64,000 nt of DNA from assembly GCF_000731955.1 (NCBI RefSeq), contig NZ_JNCK01000001.1:2976001-3040000 (forward strand), read 5' to 3'. Numbering within the stretch: position 1 is the first letter of the stretch; each line of letters opens with the position of its first letter. Of this stretch, positions 9,765-20,104 are shown piece after piece. The DNA comes from Halomonas zincidurans B6. GTDB taxonomy: Bacteria > Pseudomonadota > Gammaproteobacteria > Pseudomonadales > Halomonadaceae. Below the pieces are notes generated by a model. It was given only the letters and a program-made list of their open reading frames with translations. It searched no databases and had not been told where the DNA came from. A program made the translations under genes and the position numbers.

Positions 9765-9798
9765 CCCAGCACAATAACAATCGACAGGAGACGCCACC

Positions 9799-10794
9799 AT
9801 GAAAACCACTTTTCTTCCCGTTCTGACCACCCTCGGCCTGGCCATCGCCTTCAACTCCACCGCGGCGGCTGCCGAGACCGTACTGCGCGCCTCGCACCAG
9901 TTTCCCAAGGGCGACGTGCGCGACGAGATGGTACAGATGATTGCCGACGAGGTCGCCAAAGCCGATGTGGGACTCAATGTTCAGGTCTATCCCGCCGAGT
10001 CGCTGTTCGGCGCCAAGGAACAGTGGTCGGCGCTGGTACGCGGCCGCCTGGATATGACCGCGTTGCCGCTGGATTACGCCAGTGGCCGTCAACCGGAGTT
10101 CTCGGCGACCTTGATGCCGGGCCTGGTGCGCAACCATGAGCGCGCCCAGCGTCTCAACGACTCCAAGTTCATGGACATGATCAAGCAAGTGATCAACGAC
10201 GCCGGCGCGCGGGTGCTCTCGGATGCCTGGCTGGCCGGCGGTTTCGTGTCCGACGTGCGCTGCATCACCTCGCCGGACACCGTGAAAGGGCAAACCCTGC
10301 GCGCCGCCGGCCCGGCCTTCGACGAGATGCTGGCCACCGCCGGCGCGTCGATCGCTTCGATGCCCTCCTCGGAGATCTACACGGCAATGCAGACCGGGGT
10401 GCTCGACGGTGCCAACACCTCCTCGGGTTCACTGGTGTCCTACCGCATCTATGAGCAGTCGGACTGTCTGACCGCGCCGGGCGAGAACGCCCTGTGGTTC
10501 ATGTACGAGCCGATCCTGATCTCCCAGCAGAGCTGGGAAAAACTCAACGAGCAGCAGCAACAGGCGCTGACCGCGGCGGGCGAGAAGGCCGAGGCCTGGT
10601 TCTCCAAGCAGGCCGCCGATCTCGACCAGGAACTGGTTGACGTCTACAAGCAAAACGGCGTCGAGGTGGTCAGCATGTCACCCGAGGACTTCCAGGCCTG
10701 GCTCGACGTCGCCAAGCAGAGTTCCTACAAGACCTTTGCCGAGAAAGTGCCCAATGGCCAGGCACTGATCGACGCGGCACTGGCCGTGGAGTAA
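9799..10794 (+). CDS. TRAP transporter substrate-binding protein (DctP type)
   Basis: A 331-aa periplasmic binding protein with a Sec signal peptide (about residues 1-24, ending STAAAA) and the DctP fold. LRASHQFPKGD at the mature N-terminus and VQVYPAESLFGAKEQW are family hallmarks, and an Arg in the DVRCITSPD/TLRAAG region is placed to bind a carboxylate. It captures a C3-C4 acid, probably malonate given the downstream malonyl-CoA genes, for the DctQM permease. The 88-base gap to dctQ carries two stem-loops, which may keep binding protein more abundant than permease. Confidence 0.92.
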   Translation: MKTTFLPVLTTLGLAIAFNSTAAAAETVLRASHQFPKGDVRDEMVQMIADEVAKADVGLNVQVYPAESLFGAKEQWSALVRGRLDMTALPLDYASGRQPEFSATLMPGLVRNHERAQRLNDSKFMDMIKQVINDAGARVLSDAWLAGGFVSDVRCITSPDTVKGQTLRAAGPAFDEMLATAGASIASMPSSEIYTAMQTGVLDGANTSSGSLVSYRIYEQSDCLTAPGENALWFMYEPILISQQSWEKLNEQQQQALTAAGEKAEAWFSKQAADLDQELVDVYKQNGVEVVSMSPEDFQAWLDVAKQSSYKTFAEKVPNGQALIDAALAVE

Positions 10795-10803
10795 GCCTAC
10801 CCG

Positions 10804-10856
10804 CCCGGCCGTTGTCGCCGGGTGCTCGCCTTGTCGGCCGCCGTGTCTGGGCGGCC
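10804..10856 (+). promoter_or_regulatory. Two stem-loops between dctP and dctQ
   Basis: CCCGGC...GCCGGG (10804-10822) and GGCCGCC-GTGTCTG-GGCGGCC (10836-10856) form adjacent GC-rich hairpins without T-runs. In TRAP operons such hairpins often protect the binding-protein mRNA or damp read-through; that role here is inferred. Confidence 0.5.
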
Positions 10857-10882
10857 CTTCATTCACTGAACGAGAGGGCGCC

Positions 10883-11422
10883 ATGGGCCATACCTCGAGT
10901 CACTCGTCGGTACCCACGCGTGGTGTGACCGGCCGTTATATCCGCCTGATGGACGCCTTGTCGAGCGGCTTGGCGGTACTCGCCGCCGCCGCCCTGGCCG
11001 CCGGCGTGCTCGCTGTCGTCCACATGGTCTTCATGCGCTATGCGCTCGGCCAGAGCACCGTCTGGCAGACCGAATTCGCGGTGTTCTCGGTCACCGCCGC
11101 GATGCTGCTCGGCGCCCCCTATGTGCTGATGACCGGCGGTCATGTCGCGGTCACCGTGCTGCCCGACGCCCTCGGCGGTTCGCTCAGAAAGGCCATGCTG
11201 CTGATCGCCTCGCTGATCGGTCTGAGCTTTTGTCTCGCCCTGACCTACGGCGCCTGGCTGTACGTGCTCGAAGCCTGGCACGGCGGCTGGACCACCGGCA
11301 CGGTGTGGAACCCGCCGTTGTGGCCGGCGCTCACGCCCATGGCCATCGGTGCCAGTCTGCTCTCGCTGCAGTACGTGGCGGAAATTCTTCGTGGGGAGTC
11401 CGAACATGGACCCAGTCACTAG
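10883..11422 (+). CDS. TRAP transporter small permease (DctQ type)
   Basis: A 179-aa small membrane subunit with four predicted helices (about 35-60, 70-90, 110-130, 150-170). The family pattern W-x-x-E is present in TVWQTEFAVFS, and the N-terminus is soluble. It pairs with DctM to form the sodium-driven TRAP permease. ATG at 10883 follows GAGAGGG. It overlaps the large subunit gene by 17 bases, so the two are coupled. Confidence 0.9.
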   Translation: MGHTSSHSSVPTRGVTGRYIRLMDALSSGLAVLAAAALAAGVLAVVHMVFMRYALGQSTVWQTEFAVFSVTAAMLLGAPYVLMTGGHVAVTVLPDALGGSLRKAMLLIASLIGLSFCLALTYGAWLYVLEAWHGGWTTGTVWNPPLWPALTPMAIGASLLSLQYVAEILRGESEHGPSH

Positions 11423-12734
11423 CGGCATCCTGATCGCCGTCGCGCTGATGGTACTGATGGCCATCGGCACGCCGATCGCCTTCGCGCTGGGCAGCGTGTC
11501 GCTCGGCGCCCTGGTGTTGGACCGAGGCTTCGGCGAGTTGACCTATTTCGGCGAGACCTTCTACAGCAGCCTCGCCTCGTTCGGTTTCGTGGCGATCCCG
11601 ATGTTCATCCTGATGGGCGCGGCCGTGGCCTCCTCGCCCACCGGGCGCGACCTGTACCGTTCCCTCGACCTGTGGATGGGTCGGGTTCCGGGCGGGCTGG
11701 CGATCTCCAATATCGGCGCCTGCGCAATCTTCGCCGCACTGTCCGGCTCGTCGCCGGCGACCAGCGCGGCGATCGGCAAGCTGGGCATCCCCGAGATGCG
11801 CAAGCGCGGCTATCCGGATGGCGTGGCGGCCGGCTGCATTGCCGCCGGCGGCACGCTGGGGATTCTGATTCCGCCCTCGGTGACCATGATCGTCTACGGC
11901 ATCTCCACCGAGACCTCGATCGGCCGGCTGTTCATCGCCGGCGCCATGCCCGGCGTCATGCTGGCCGTGCTGTTCATGGCCTGGACGCTGATCGCCTGCA
12001 AGCTGGCCGGCGGCTACGACACCCCGAGCCCGCTCACCCAGGCGGCTACCCAGATCAAGGACAACGTCGAAGGCAACCTCAAGGCGCTGGTCCGAGTCGT
12101 GCCGTTCCTGGTGGTGGTCACCGGCATCCTGTTCGCCCTGTACGGCGGGGTCGCGACACCCTCGGAAGCCGCCGCGGTCGGCGCCTTCCTGTGTCTGGCG
12201 CTGGCCATCGTGGTCTATCGCATGTGGCAGGCCAGACCGCTCAAGCTGATCATGCGCGATGCGCTGCGCGAAAGCGTGATGATCATGCTGATCATCGCCG
12301 CCGCGGAGATCTTCGCCTATGCGCTGTCGTCGATGTTCATCACCCAGACCGTGGCCGGCGCGATCGCCGAACTCGAGGTCAACCGCTGGGTGCTGTTGGC
12401 GATCATCAACCTGTTCCTGCTGGTGGCCGGCTTCTTTCTGCCGCCAGTGGCGGTGATCGTGATGACCGCGCCGATCCTGCTGCCGATCATCCTGGCCGCC
12501 AACTTCGATCCCTACTGGTTCGCGGTGGTCCTGACCATCAACCTGGAGATCGGGCTGATCACCCCGCCGGTCGGCCTGAATCTGTTCATCATCAACGGCA
12601 TCGCACCGGATATCGCGCTGCGCGACGTATTGCTGGGCAGCCTGCCCTATGCGCTGTGCATGGTGCTGGGGATCGTGCTGCTGAGTTTCTTCCCGGGCAT
12701 CGCTACCTGGCTGCCCGATCTGATGATGAACTGA
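11406..12734 (+). CDS. TRAP transporter large permease (DctM type)
   Basis: A 442-aa integral membrane protein with about 12 helices, the transport subunit of the TRAP system. Family motifs include SPATSAAIGKLGIPEM and ITPPVGLNLFIINGIA, with GILIPPSVTMIVYG in the first half of the internal repeat. The start at 11406 has GGGGAG ahead of it; an upstream extension to 11349 lies inside dctQ. It is the third gene of the dctPQM-matAB operon. Confidence 0.93.
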   Translation: MDPVTSGILIAVALMVLMAIGTPIAFALGSVSLGALVLDRGFGELTYFGETFYSSLASFGFVAIPMFILMGAAVASSPTGRDLYRSLDLWMGRVPGGLAISNIGACAIFAALSGSSPATSAAIGKLGIPEMRKRGYPDGVAAGCIAAGGTLGILIPPSVTMIVYGISTETSIGRLFIAGAMPGVMLAVLFMAWTLIACKLAGGYDTPSPLTQAATQIKDNVEGNLKALVRVVPFLVVVTGILFALYGGVATPSEAAAVGAFLCLALAIVVYRMWQARPLKLIMRDALRESVMIMLIIAAAEIFAYALSSMFITQTVAGAIAELEVNRWVLLAIINLFLLVAGFFLPPVAVIVMTAPILLPIILAANFDPYWFAVVLTINLEIGLITPPVGLNLFIINGIAPDIALRDVLLGSLPYALCMVLGIVLLSFFPGIATWLPDLMMN

Positions 12735-12758
12735 TCGCCCACGTCCGGAGCACCGATC

Positions 12759-14114
12759 ATGAACATGAGCTTTCTGCAGGAGCTGTTCAGCACCATCACC
12801 CAGCGCGATGCCCTGCGACGCAAGCGCTCGGAGGCCCTCGCGCCGGTCAGCCACGCGGAACTGATCGCCGCCTGCAAGGCGTTGCTGGAAAGCGATGGCG
12901 AAGCCTCGAGCATCACCCTGGCGCGTCGCGCGCTGGACCTGTATGCGCGGCTCGGCGAAGACGACAAGCTGCGCTTCTTCGAGCGTCTGACCGGCGAGTT
13001 CTCCGCCGACCCGGAGCACATCGACGCAGCCTATCAGCGCTACCAGGCCTCGCGCGACAATCGCGACCTGCAGGCACTGTTCGACGCCTGCGAGCCCAGC
13101 CGTCAGGAGGTCCTGCGGCGCCTGAACCTGACCACCGACGGCACCCACGAACTGGTGGGCATGCGCGAGGACCTGCTGGGCCTGCTCAAGGCGCACCCCG
13201 ACCTGCAACCGCTGAACGCCGACTTCGGCCACCTGTTCGGCTCGTGGTTCAACCGCGGGTTCCTGGTCCTGCGGCGCATCGACTGGAACACCCCGGCGGC
13301 GATCCTCGAACGCATCATCCACTACGAGGCGGTGCACGAGATCCAGGACTGGAACGACCTGCGCCGGCGCCTCGACGCCCGCGATCGGCGCTGTTTCGCG
13401 TTCTTCCACCCGGCGATCGGCGACGAACCGCTGATCTTCGTCGAGGTGGCACTCCATCGCGGCCTGCCCGACCGGATCCAGCCCATCCTCAGCGGCACCC
13501 ATGGCGTCGAGGATCCCGACAGCGTCGACAGCGCGGCCTTCTTCGGCATCAGCAACTGCCAGACCGGGCTGCGCGGCATCTCGTTCGGCAACTTCCTGAT
13601 CAAGCAGGTCGTTCAGGAGCTCAAGCAGGAACTGCCCAACCTGCGCCATTTCGTGACCCTGTCGCCGGTGCCCGGCTTTCGCCAGTGGCTGGATAGCCTG
13701 CGCGACAGCGAGGACCGCCTCGACGACGAAGCCCGCGAAACGCTGGCCCTGCTCGACGAGCCCGACTGGCACAGCGATCCGGCCAAGGCCGACCGTCTGC
13801 GCGACGCGATCAAGCCGCTGGCGGCCCACTATCTGCTGCACGAGAAGAACGCCCAGGGCCTGCCATTGAATCCGGTCGCCCGCTTCCACCTGGGCAACGG
13901 CGCGGAACTCAACCGCATCAACTGGCTGGGCGACGTTTCGACGAAAGGCCTCCAGCAGGCCGCCGGGCTGATGGTCAACTATCTCTATGTGCCCGAGGAG
14001 ATCGAGCGCAACCACGAGCACTACACCACCAATGGCACGATCGCGCGCTCCTCCAGCGTGCGCGACCTGGGACGGCGCGCCCGGAAACTGCTCACGGGAG
14101 AAACGGAAAGATGA
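12759..14114 (+). CDS. Malonyl-CoA decarboxylase
   Basis: Converts malonyl-CoA to acetyl-CoA and CO2. The 451-aa protein has the MCD helical N-terminal domain (about 1-180) and the GNAT-like catalytic domain. The catalytic serine region is TLSPVPGFRQW and the catalytic histidine region ARFHLGNGAELNRINW. It is the bacterial MatA type, without targeting extensions. It overlaps the synthetase gene by ATGA, and together they turn imported malonate into acetyl-CoA. An alternative start lies two codons downstream. Confidence 0.92.
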   Translation: MNMSFLQELFSTITQRDALRRKRSEALAPVSHAELIAACKALLESDGEASSITLARRALDLYARLGEDDKLRFFERLTGEFSADPEHIDAAYQRYQASRDNRDLQALFDACEPSRQEVLRRLNLTTDGTHELVGMREDLLGLLKAHPDLQPLNADFGHLFGSWFNRGFLVLRRIDWNTPAAILERIIHYEAVHEIQDWNDLRRRLDARDRRCFAFFHPAIGDEPLIFVEVALHRGLPDRIQPILSGTHGVEDPDSVDSAAFFGISNCQTGLRGISFGNFLIKQVVQELKQELPNLRHFVTLSPVPGFRQWLDSLRDSEDRLDDEARETLALLDEPDWHSDPAKADRLRDAIKPLAAHYLLHEKNAQGLPLNPVARFHLGNGAELNRINWLGDVSTKGLQQAAGLMVNYLYVPEEIERNHEHYTTNGTIARSSSVRDLGRRARKLLTGETER

Positions 14115-15640
14115 GCGACAACCTGTTCGAGACGTTTGCGGCGCGCATGCAGGTTCGCGGCGAAGCCACCTTCATTGCCACCCGCGACGGTCACGGCTAT
14201 ACCTATCGTCAGGCGCTGGCACGCAGCGCGCAACTGGCCGGCGCACTTAAGGCGCTGGGCGTGACGCCCGGTGACCGAGTGGCGGTGCAGGTCGACAAGA
14301 GCCCCGAGACGATCCTGTTGTACCTGGCGTGCCTGCGCCTGGGCGGGATCTACCTGCCGCTCAATACCGGCTATACCGCCGAGGAGATCCGCTACTTCCT
14401 GGGCGATGCCGAGCCGGCGCTGTTCGTCTGCCGGCCCGACGACCGGGAGGTCGCCCGGCGCGTCGCCGACGACACCGGCTGCCCCCAGGTCGCCACGCTG
14501 GGCACCCGGGCCGACGGCAGCCTGCTGGAGCAGGCCGAGCAGGCCGCGCCGCTGGAGACCGTCGAGCCGCGCGAGGCCGACGACCTGGCCGCCATTCTCT
14601 ACACCTCGGGCACCACCGGGCGCTCCAAGGGCGCCATGCTGACGCATCGCAACCTGGCCTCCAACGCGGCGTCGCTAGTCGAGGCCTGGCGCTTCAGCGA
14701 GGTCGACCGGCTGATCCACGCGCTGCCGATCTTCCATACCCACGGGCTGTTCGTGGCCTGCAACGTGGTGCTGATGGCCGGCGCCAGCCTGCTGTTCCTG
14801 CCGCGCTTCGACGTCGACACGATCATCGAGGAGTTGCCCCGCGGCACGACGATGATGGGCGTGCCGACCTTCTACACCCGGCTGCTTCAGGACGCGCGGC
14901 TGACCGCCGAGCTCACCGCCAACATGCGCCTGTTCACTTCCGGCTCCGCGCCGCTGACCGCCGAGACCCACCAGGCGTTCGAGCAGCGCACCGGGCACGC
15001 CATTCTCGAGCGCTATGGCATGACCGAGACCAACATGAACACCTCCAACCCCTACGACGGCGAGCGCATCGCCGGCACCGTGGGCATGCCGCTGCCCGGC
15101 GTGGAGATCCGCGTCACCGACCGCGATACCCACCAGCCGCTGGCCCAGGGCGAGATCGGCATGCTCGAGGTGCGCGGCCCCAACGTGTTCATCGGCTACT
15201 GGCGCATGCCCGAGAAGACCCGCGAGGAACTGCTCGAGGACGGCTTCTTCGTCACCGGCGACCTGGCGATGGTCGACGAGCGCGGCTACGTGCACATCGT
15301 CGGGCGCGACAAGGACCTGGTGATCTCGGGCGGCTACAACGTCTATCCCAAGGAGGTCGAGCAGGTGATCGACGAGCTCGACGGCGTGGTCGAGTCGGCG
15401 GTGATCGGCGTGGCCCACCCCGACTTCGGCGAGGGCGTGACGGCGGTGGTGGTGCGCGAGCCGGGCGCCGAGATCGACGAGGCCCGGGTCCTCGCCTCGC
15501 TGACGGGGCGGCTGGCCAAGTACAAGCAGCCCAAGCGGGTGTTCTTCGCCGACAGCCTGCCCCGCAACACCATGGGCAAGGTGCAGAAGAACCAGCTGCG
15601 CCAGCAGTATCAGGACACGTACGCGGCCAAGACGCGCTGA
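14111..15640 (+). CDS. matB: Malonyl-CoA synthetase (MatB-type AMP-forming ligase)
   Basis: Activates malonate to malonyl-CoA with ATP and CoA. The 509-aa ANL-superfamily enzyme shows the P-loop YTSGTTGRSKGAML (about 163-176), YGMTETNMNTSN (A5), GDLAMVDERGYVHIVGR (A7-A8), GGYNVYPKEVE and the adenylation lysine in RNTMGKVQKN near the C-terminus. Arg in SNPYDGERIAGTVG is the malonate-binding arginine seen in MatB proteins and not in acetyl-CoA synthetases. It is the last gene of the TRAP-malonate operon, coupled to the decarboxylase. Confidence 0.93.
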   Translation: MSDNLFETFAARMQVRGEATFIATRDGHGYTYRQALARSAQLAGALKALGVTPGDRVAVQVDKSPETILLYLACLRLGGIYLPLNTGYTAEEIRYFLGDAEPALFVCRPDDREVARRVADDTGCPQVATLGTRADGSLLEQAEQAAPLETVEPREADDLAAILYTSGTTGRSKGAMLTHRNLASNAASLVEAWRFSEVDRLIHALPIFHTHGLFVACNVVLMAGASLLFLPRFDVDTIIEELPRGTTMMGVPTFYTRLLQDARLTAELTANMRLFTSGSAPLTAETHQAFEQRTGHAILERYGMTETNMNTSNPYDGERIAGTVGMPLPGVEIRVTDRDTHQPLAQGEIGMLEVRGPNVFIGYWRMPEKTREELLEDGFFVTGDLAMVDERGYVHIVGRDKDLVISGGYNVYPKEVEQVIDELDGVVESAVIGVAHPDFGEGVTAVVVREPGAEIDEARVLASLTGRLAKYKQPKRVFFADSLPRNTMGKVQKNQLRQQYQDTYAAKTR

Positions 15641-16205
15641 GGCGTTCGCGGAGCAGCCGAGCGCGGCGGCTGGGTCGGCCGAGGCGGTGGTCAATAGCGC
15701 CAGCGCCTCACTCAAGGCCTGCATGTCTTCGGTGCCCGGCGCTTGGCCTCATCTTGCCTACATAAAGCCCCCCTGCTCGGCCAGCATTCTGGTCGAGACC
15801 TTATCCGATCGCCTTCACGCTGTTTAATGCGCCAAGCGTGCCGAGCCACATATAAGATACAGAGCGAAATTATTCGCCAGGTCACCCAAGATAATCGATT
15901 TAGGCGACGCTTACTCTTAACGGCAAATCAAAGCACTCATAGCCGCGCTTCTTCGCTTAATTGTCGGGACATAAATAACTGTTTTTCAGTATTTAAAGGC
16001 TGCGATCCACGGCCAGGATTGCATACTTTCATAGCACCATGAGCGTTTAAAATGAAAGGCATTGCACATCCCAATGGGCCACTCCCCTTGAGCGCTGAAA
16101 AAGCGTGTTATGCTCGGTGAATAATTCGAAATTATAAAACGTCAGCCTATCCGGAAATTTATCCGTTCAAGAACGAAGCCTCGTCCCGGAGGCTCGTAGA
16201 GGCCA
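15641..16205. other. Intergenic region with operator-like palindrome before the osmoprotectant operon
   Basis: I see no convincing gene in these 565 bases. About 15641-15730 has coding-like composition on the minus strand (EDMQALSEALALLTTASADP) but no clear start, and may be a relic. From 15760 on the DNA is AT-richer. ATAATT-CGA-AATTAT (16121-16135) is a perfect interrupted palindrome 70 bases before the permease start, and TTGAGC/TATGCT near 16088-16114 is a possible but poorly spaced promoter. The palindrome could bind a TetR/GbsR-like osmotic regulator. Confidence 0.4.
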
Positions 16206-16877
16206 ATGCCTGTGGAACTCATACAATACGTCCTCGATAACCTCGAGCTGCTGTTCGAGCTGACCCTGGAGCATATTTCACTGGTCGGGGTCGCGGTGGG
16301 TATCGCCACGTTGACGGGGGTGCCGATCGGCATCGCCATCACCAAGAATGAGCGTCTGGCCAAGAGCGTGCTGTACCTCGCTTCGGTCATCGTGACCATC
16401 CCGTCGATCGCGTTGTTCGGGGTGATGATTCCGCTGCTGTCGATCTTCGGTTATGGCATCGGCTACGTCCCTGCCGTAATTGCCGTACTGCTCTATTCGC
16501 AGTTGCCGATCATTCGCAACACCTACACCGCGATCAACAACGTCAACCCGGCGCTTCGCGAAGCCGCCCGCGGCCTCGGCATGAGCCCCAACCAGCGCCT
16601 GCGCATGGTCGAGATCCCCCTGGCCGTGCCGGTGATCATGGCCGGTGTGCGCACCGCCGTGGTGCTCAATATCGGCGTCATGGCGATCGCCGCCTACATC
16701 GGCGCCGGCGGCCTGGGCACGCTGATCAGCCGCGGCATTTCGCAATCCGACCCGCGCCAGCTGATCGTCGGGTCGATCGCGGTGAGCCTGCTGGCGATCG
16801 CCGTCGACTATGCCCTGCTGGCCCTGCAGAAGCGCCTGACCCCCAAGGGCATGGAACGCGACGCCAGCGCGATGTGA
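16206..16877 (+). CDS. Osmoprotectant ABC transporter permease 1 (OpuC/OsmU type)
   Basis: A 223-aa inner-membrane permease with five or six helices and the binding-protein-dependent EAA loop (ALREAARGLGMSPNQRLRMV, about 117-136). It belongs to the OpuBB/OpuCB/YehY group for glycine betaine, choline or related solutes. First gene of a four-gene operon with ATPase, second permease and binding protein. It has no linked C-terminal binding domain, unlike some fused homologues. The substrate is inferred from family and a likely halophilic host. Confidence 0.88.
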   Translation: MPVELIQYVLDNLELLFELTLEHISLVGVAVGIATLTGVPIGIAITKNERLAKSVLYLASVIVTIPSIALFGVMIPLLSIFGYGIGYVPAVIAVLLYSQLPIIRNTYTAINNVNPALREAARGLGMSPNQRLRMVEIPLAVPVIMAGVRTAVVLNIGVMAIAAYIGAGGLGTLISRGISQSDPRQLIVGSIAVSLLAIAVDYALLALQKRLTPKGMERDASAM

Positions 16878-16910
16878 CCGCGCCCACTGCTGACTCGACA
16901 AGGGTTTCCC

Positions 16911-18077
<1,167 letters not shown>

Positions 18078-18081
18078 GTTC

Positions 18082-18813
18082 ATGCCGAGTCGTTCGCTGC
18101 AACGCGTGTGTCGCTGGCTGCTGGCGATCGCGCTGTTTGTGGCCGGTGTCTGGGCGCAGCGCAGCGGCATGATCGAGGAGTTCATCTTCTATCTCCCCGA
18201 CGTGCGCTACCTGGCCGTTCAGCACCTGTTTCTGACCGCCGTGTCCGGCGGGCTGGCGATTCTGGTCGCCGTGCCGCTGGGCATCGTGCTGTCGCGCCCG
18301 AGCGTCGAGCGTTACGCCGAATCGTTGATGCAGGTGCTCAACGTGGGCACCACCATTCCGACGCTCGCCGTTCTGGCGTTGTCGATGAGCTTTCTGGGCA
18401 TCGGCACGGTGCCGGCGGTGTTCGGGCTGTTCGTGGCGACCCTGCTGCCGATCGCCCGCAACACCTACGTCGGCCTCAAGGGCGTCTCGCCGGCGCTGAT
18501 GGAGGCCGCGGCGGGGCTGGGCATGTCGCCCATCCAGCGCCTGTTCCGGGTCGAGCTGCCCAATGCGCTTTATGTCATCTTCGCCGGGGTGCGCACGGCG
18601 CTGGCCATCAATGTGGGGACGGTACCGCTGGCCTTCCTGATCGGCGCCGGCGGGCTCGGCGAGCTGATCTTCACGGGTATCGCCCTCTACGACACCACCA
18701 TGATGCTGGCTGGCGCCATCCCCACGGCACTGCTGGCGATCGCAGTCGACATAGTCATCGCCATCTCCGCCTTTCTGGTAGTCCCACGCGGAGTTAACCC
18801 GAGCCGTGTCTAG
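18082..18813 (+). CDS. Osmoprotectant ABC transporter permease 2 (OpuC/OsmU type)
   Basis: A 243-aa permease related to permease 1, with an N-terminal helix (about 10-28) and the EAA loop ALMEAAAGLGMSPIQRLFRV. It would form the heterodimeric membrane channel with permease 1. It starts 4 bases after the ATPase stop with GGAG in the ATPase 3' end, so the genes are tightly coupled. Two different permeases with one CBS-ATPase is the OpuC/YehWXYZ arrangement. Confidence 0.88.
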   Translation: MPSRSLQRVCRWLLAIALFVAGVWAQRSGMIEEFIFYLPDVRYLAVQHLFLTAVSGGLAILVAVPLGIVLSRPSVERYAESLMQVLNVGTTIPTLAVLALSMSFLGIGTVPAVFGLFVATLLPIARNTYVGLKGVSPALMEAAAGLGMSPIQRLFRVELPNALYVIFAGVRTALAINVGTVPLAFLIGAGGLGELIFTGIALYDTTMMLAGAIPTALLAIAVDIVIAISAFLVVPRGVNPSRV

Positions 18814-18866
18814 CAAGCCACATCACCAACGCTTCAGATCCGACAATTCACAACAGGAGTGACACC

Positions 18867-19748
18867 ATGAAAACCTTGATGACCCTACTGACCGGCGCGG
18901 CACTGGCCGGCACCATGGCCACCGCTCAGGCCAACGAAATCGTGGTGGGAGGCAAGGGTTTTACCGAGCAGCTCATCCTGTCGAGCATGACCACCCAATA
19001 CTTGGAAGAGCTCGGCTATGACGTCGAAAAACGCGCCGGCATGGGCTCCACCATACTCCGCCAAGCCCAGGTAAACGGCCAGGTCGATCTCTATTGGGAG
19101 TACACCGGCACATCGCTGATCACCTATAACAATGTTACCGAGAAGCTCTCCCCCGAAGAGACGTATCAGCGTGTCAAGAAGCTCGATGCCGAGAAGGGGC
19201 TCGTCTGGCTCGAACCCTCCGATGCCAACAATACCTATGCCCTCACCATGCGTGCCGACGATGCCAAAGCGCGGGATATCGAAACGATCTCCGATCTTGC
19301 CGAGACCATCAACAACGGGGAGACGCTTACCTTCGCCTCCAACGCGGAGTTCTACGCCCGTGAAGACGGCCTGCGGCCATTGCAAAAGACCTACGATTTC
19401 CAATTCGGCCGCCCCAACATCAAGCGTATGGATTTCGGCCTGACCCTGCCCACCTTGCGCGACGATCAAGTCGACGTATCCATCGCCTATTCCACCGACG
19501 GACGTATCCCGGCCTATAACCTGGTGACGCTGGAAGATGACAAGCAGTTCTTCCCGGCCTACGCACTGACCCCGGTCGTGCGCAAGGACACCCTGGAAGC
19601 CAACCCGAAGCTGGATGAACAGATGAACAAGCTCTCGGCGCTTCTGAACGATGACGTCATGGCCTCGCTCAACGCCAAGGTCGACGTCGACAAGAAGAGC
19701 GTCGAACAGGTCGCCGAAAACTTCCTCAAGAAACATGATCTGCTGTGA
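18867..19748 (+). CDS. Osmoprotectant ABC transporter substrate-binding protein
   Basis: A 293-aa periplasmic protein with a Sec signal peptide cleaved near residue 22 (TAQA/NE). It has the OpuAC-like fold of the OpuBC/OpuCC/YehZ group: IVVGGKGFTEQLILS at the mature N-terminus, then a GSTILRQAQVNGQVDLYWEY segment whose Trp and Tyr can help form the aromatic cage for a quaternary amine, and SIAYSTDGRIPAYNL later. It closes the operon; a strong terminator follows at 19793. Confidence 0.9.
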   Translation: MKTLMTLLTGAALAGTMATAQANEIVVGGKGFTEQLILSSMTTQYLEELGYDVEKRAGMGSTILRQAQVNGQVDLYWEYTGTSLITYNNVTEKLSPEETYQRVKKLDAEKGLVWLEPSDANNTYALTMRADDAKARDIETISDLAETINNGETLTFASNAEFYAREDGLRPLQKTYDFQFGRPNIKRMDFGLTLPTLRDDQVDVSIAYSTDGRIPAYNLVTLEDDKQFFPAYALTPVVRKDTLEANPKLDEQMNKLSALLNDDVMASLNAKVDVDKKSVEQVAENFLKKHDLL

Positions 19749-19792
19749 TCGGCATCTGAATGGGGCCATGTCCTACCGTGTTCGATCATGAC

Positions 19793-19818
19793 GAAGGCCG
19801 CCCCGCGCGGCCTTCTTT
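19793..19818 (+). terminator. Terminator of the osmoprotectant operon
   Basis: 9-bp stem GAAGGCCGC / GCGGCCTTC with a short CCCGC loop and TTT after it, 45 bases past the binding-protein stop. Confidence 0.8.
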
Positions 19819-19865
19819 CTGCATCATCCGCTGCTTCGCCAACTGCCAGCCCCGAGCCCCCTGCC

Positions 19866-20104
19866 ATGCACGACCACGCCCCTCTCGACTGGATGCATCG
19901 GTTCGATCTTTCGAACCTCGACGATGCAGCACTTCATCAGGCCAAGCGCTGCCTGCTCGATTTGCTGGGCGTGGCGGCCGGCGCCACCCGTACGCCGCTG
20001 GGCGCGTGCCCGACTGCATCTCGCCAGTGGCGAGATCGTCGAGAGCGAGACACGCGGCAACCCGGACCAGCCCCTGTCGGACGCCGAGGTATTCGCCAAA
20101 TATC
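19866..20104 (+). pseudogene. mmgE/prpD-family gene, internally deleted
   Basis: The first about 44 codons (MHDHAPLDWMHRFDL ... CLLDLLGVAAGA) match the N-terminus of MmgE/PrpD proteins. Directly after, in a shifted frame, about 30 codons (HLASGEIVESETRG, DQPLSDAEVFAKYQ) match the C-terminal region of the same family. Roughly 350 to 400 internal codons are missing and the frame breaks near 20001-20012. The 3' end abuts the inverted-repeat element at 20105. It is non-functional debris of a dehydratase-like gene. Confidence 0.8.

Noticed and set aside
11331..14021. 896-aa minus-strand open frame
   Set aside because: It is antisense to the DctM and malonyl-CoA decarboxylase genes; its Gln/Asp/His/Arg-rich sequence is the usual shadow of high-GC coding DNA.
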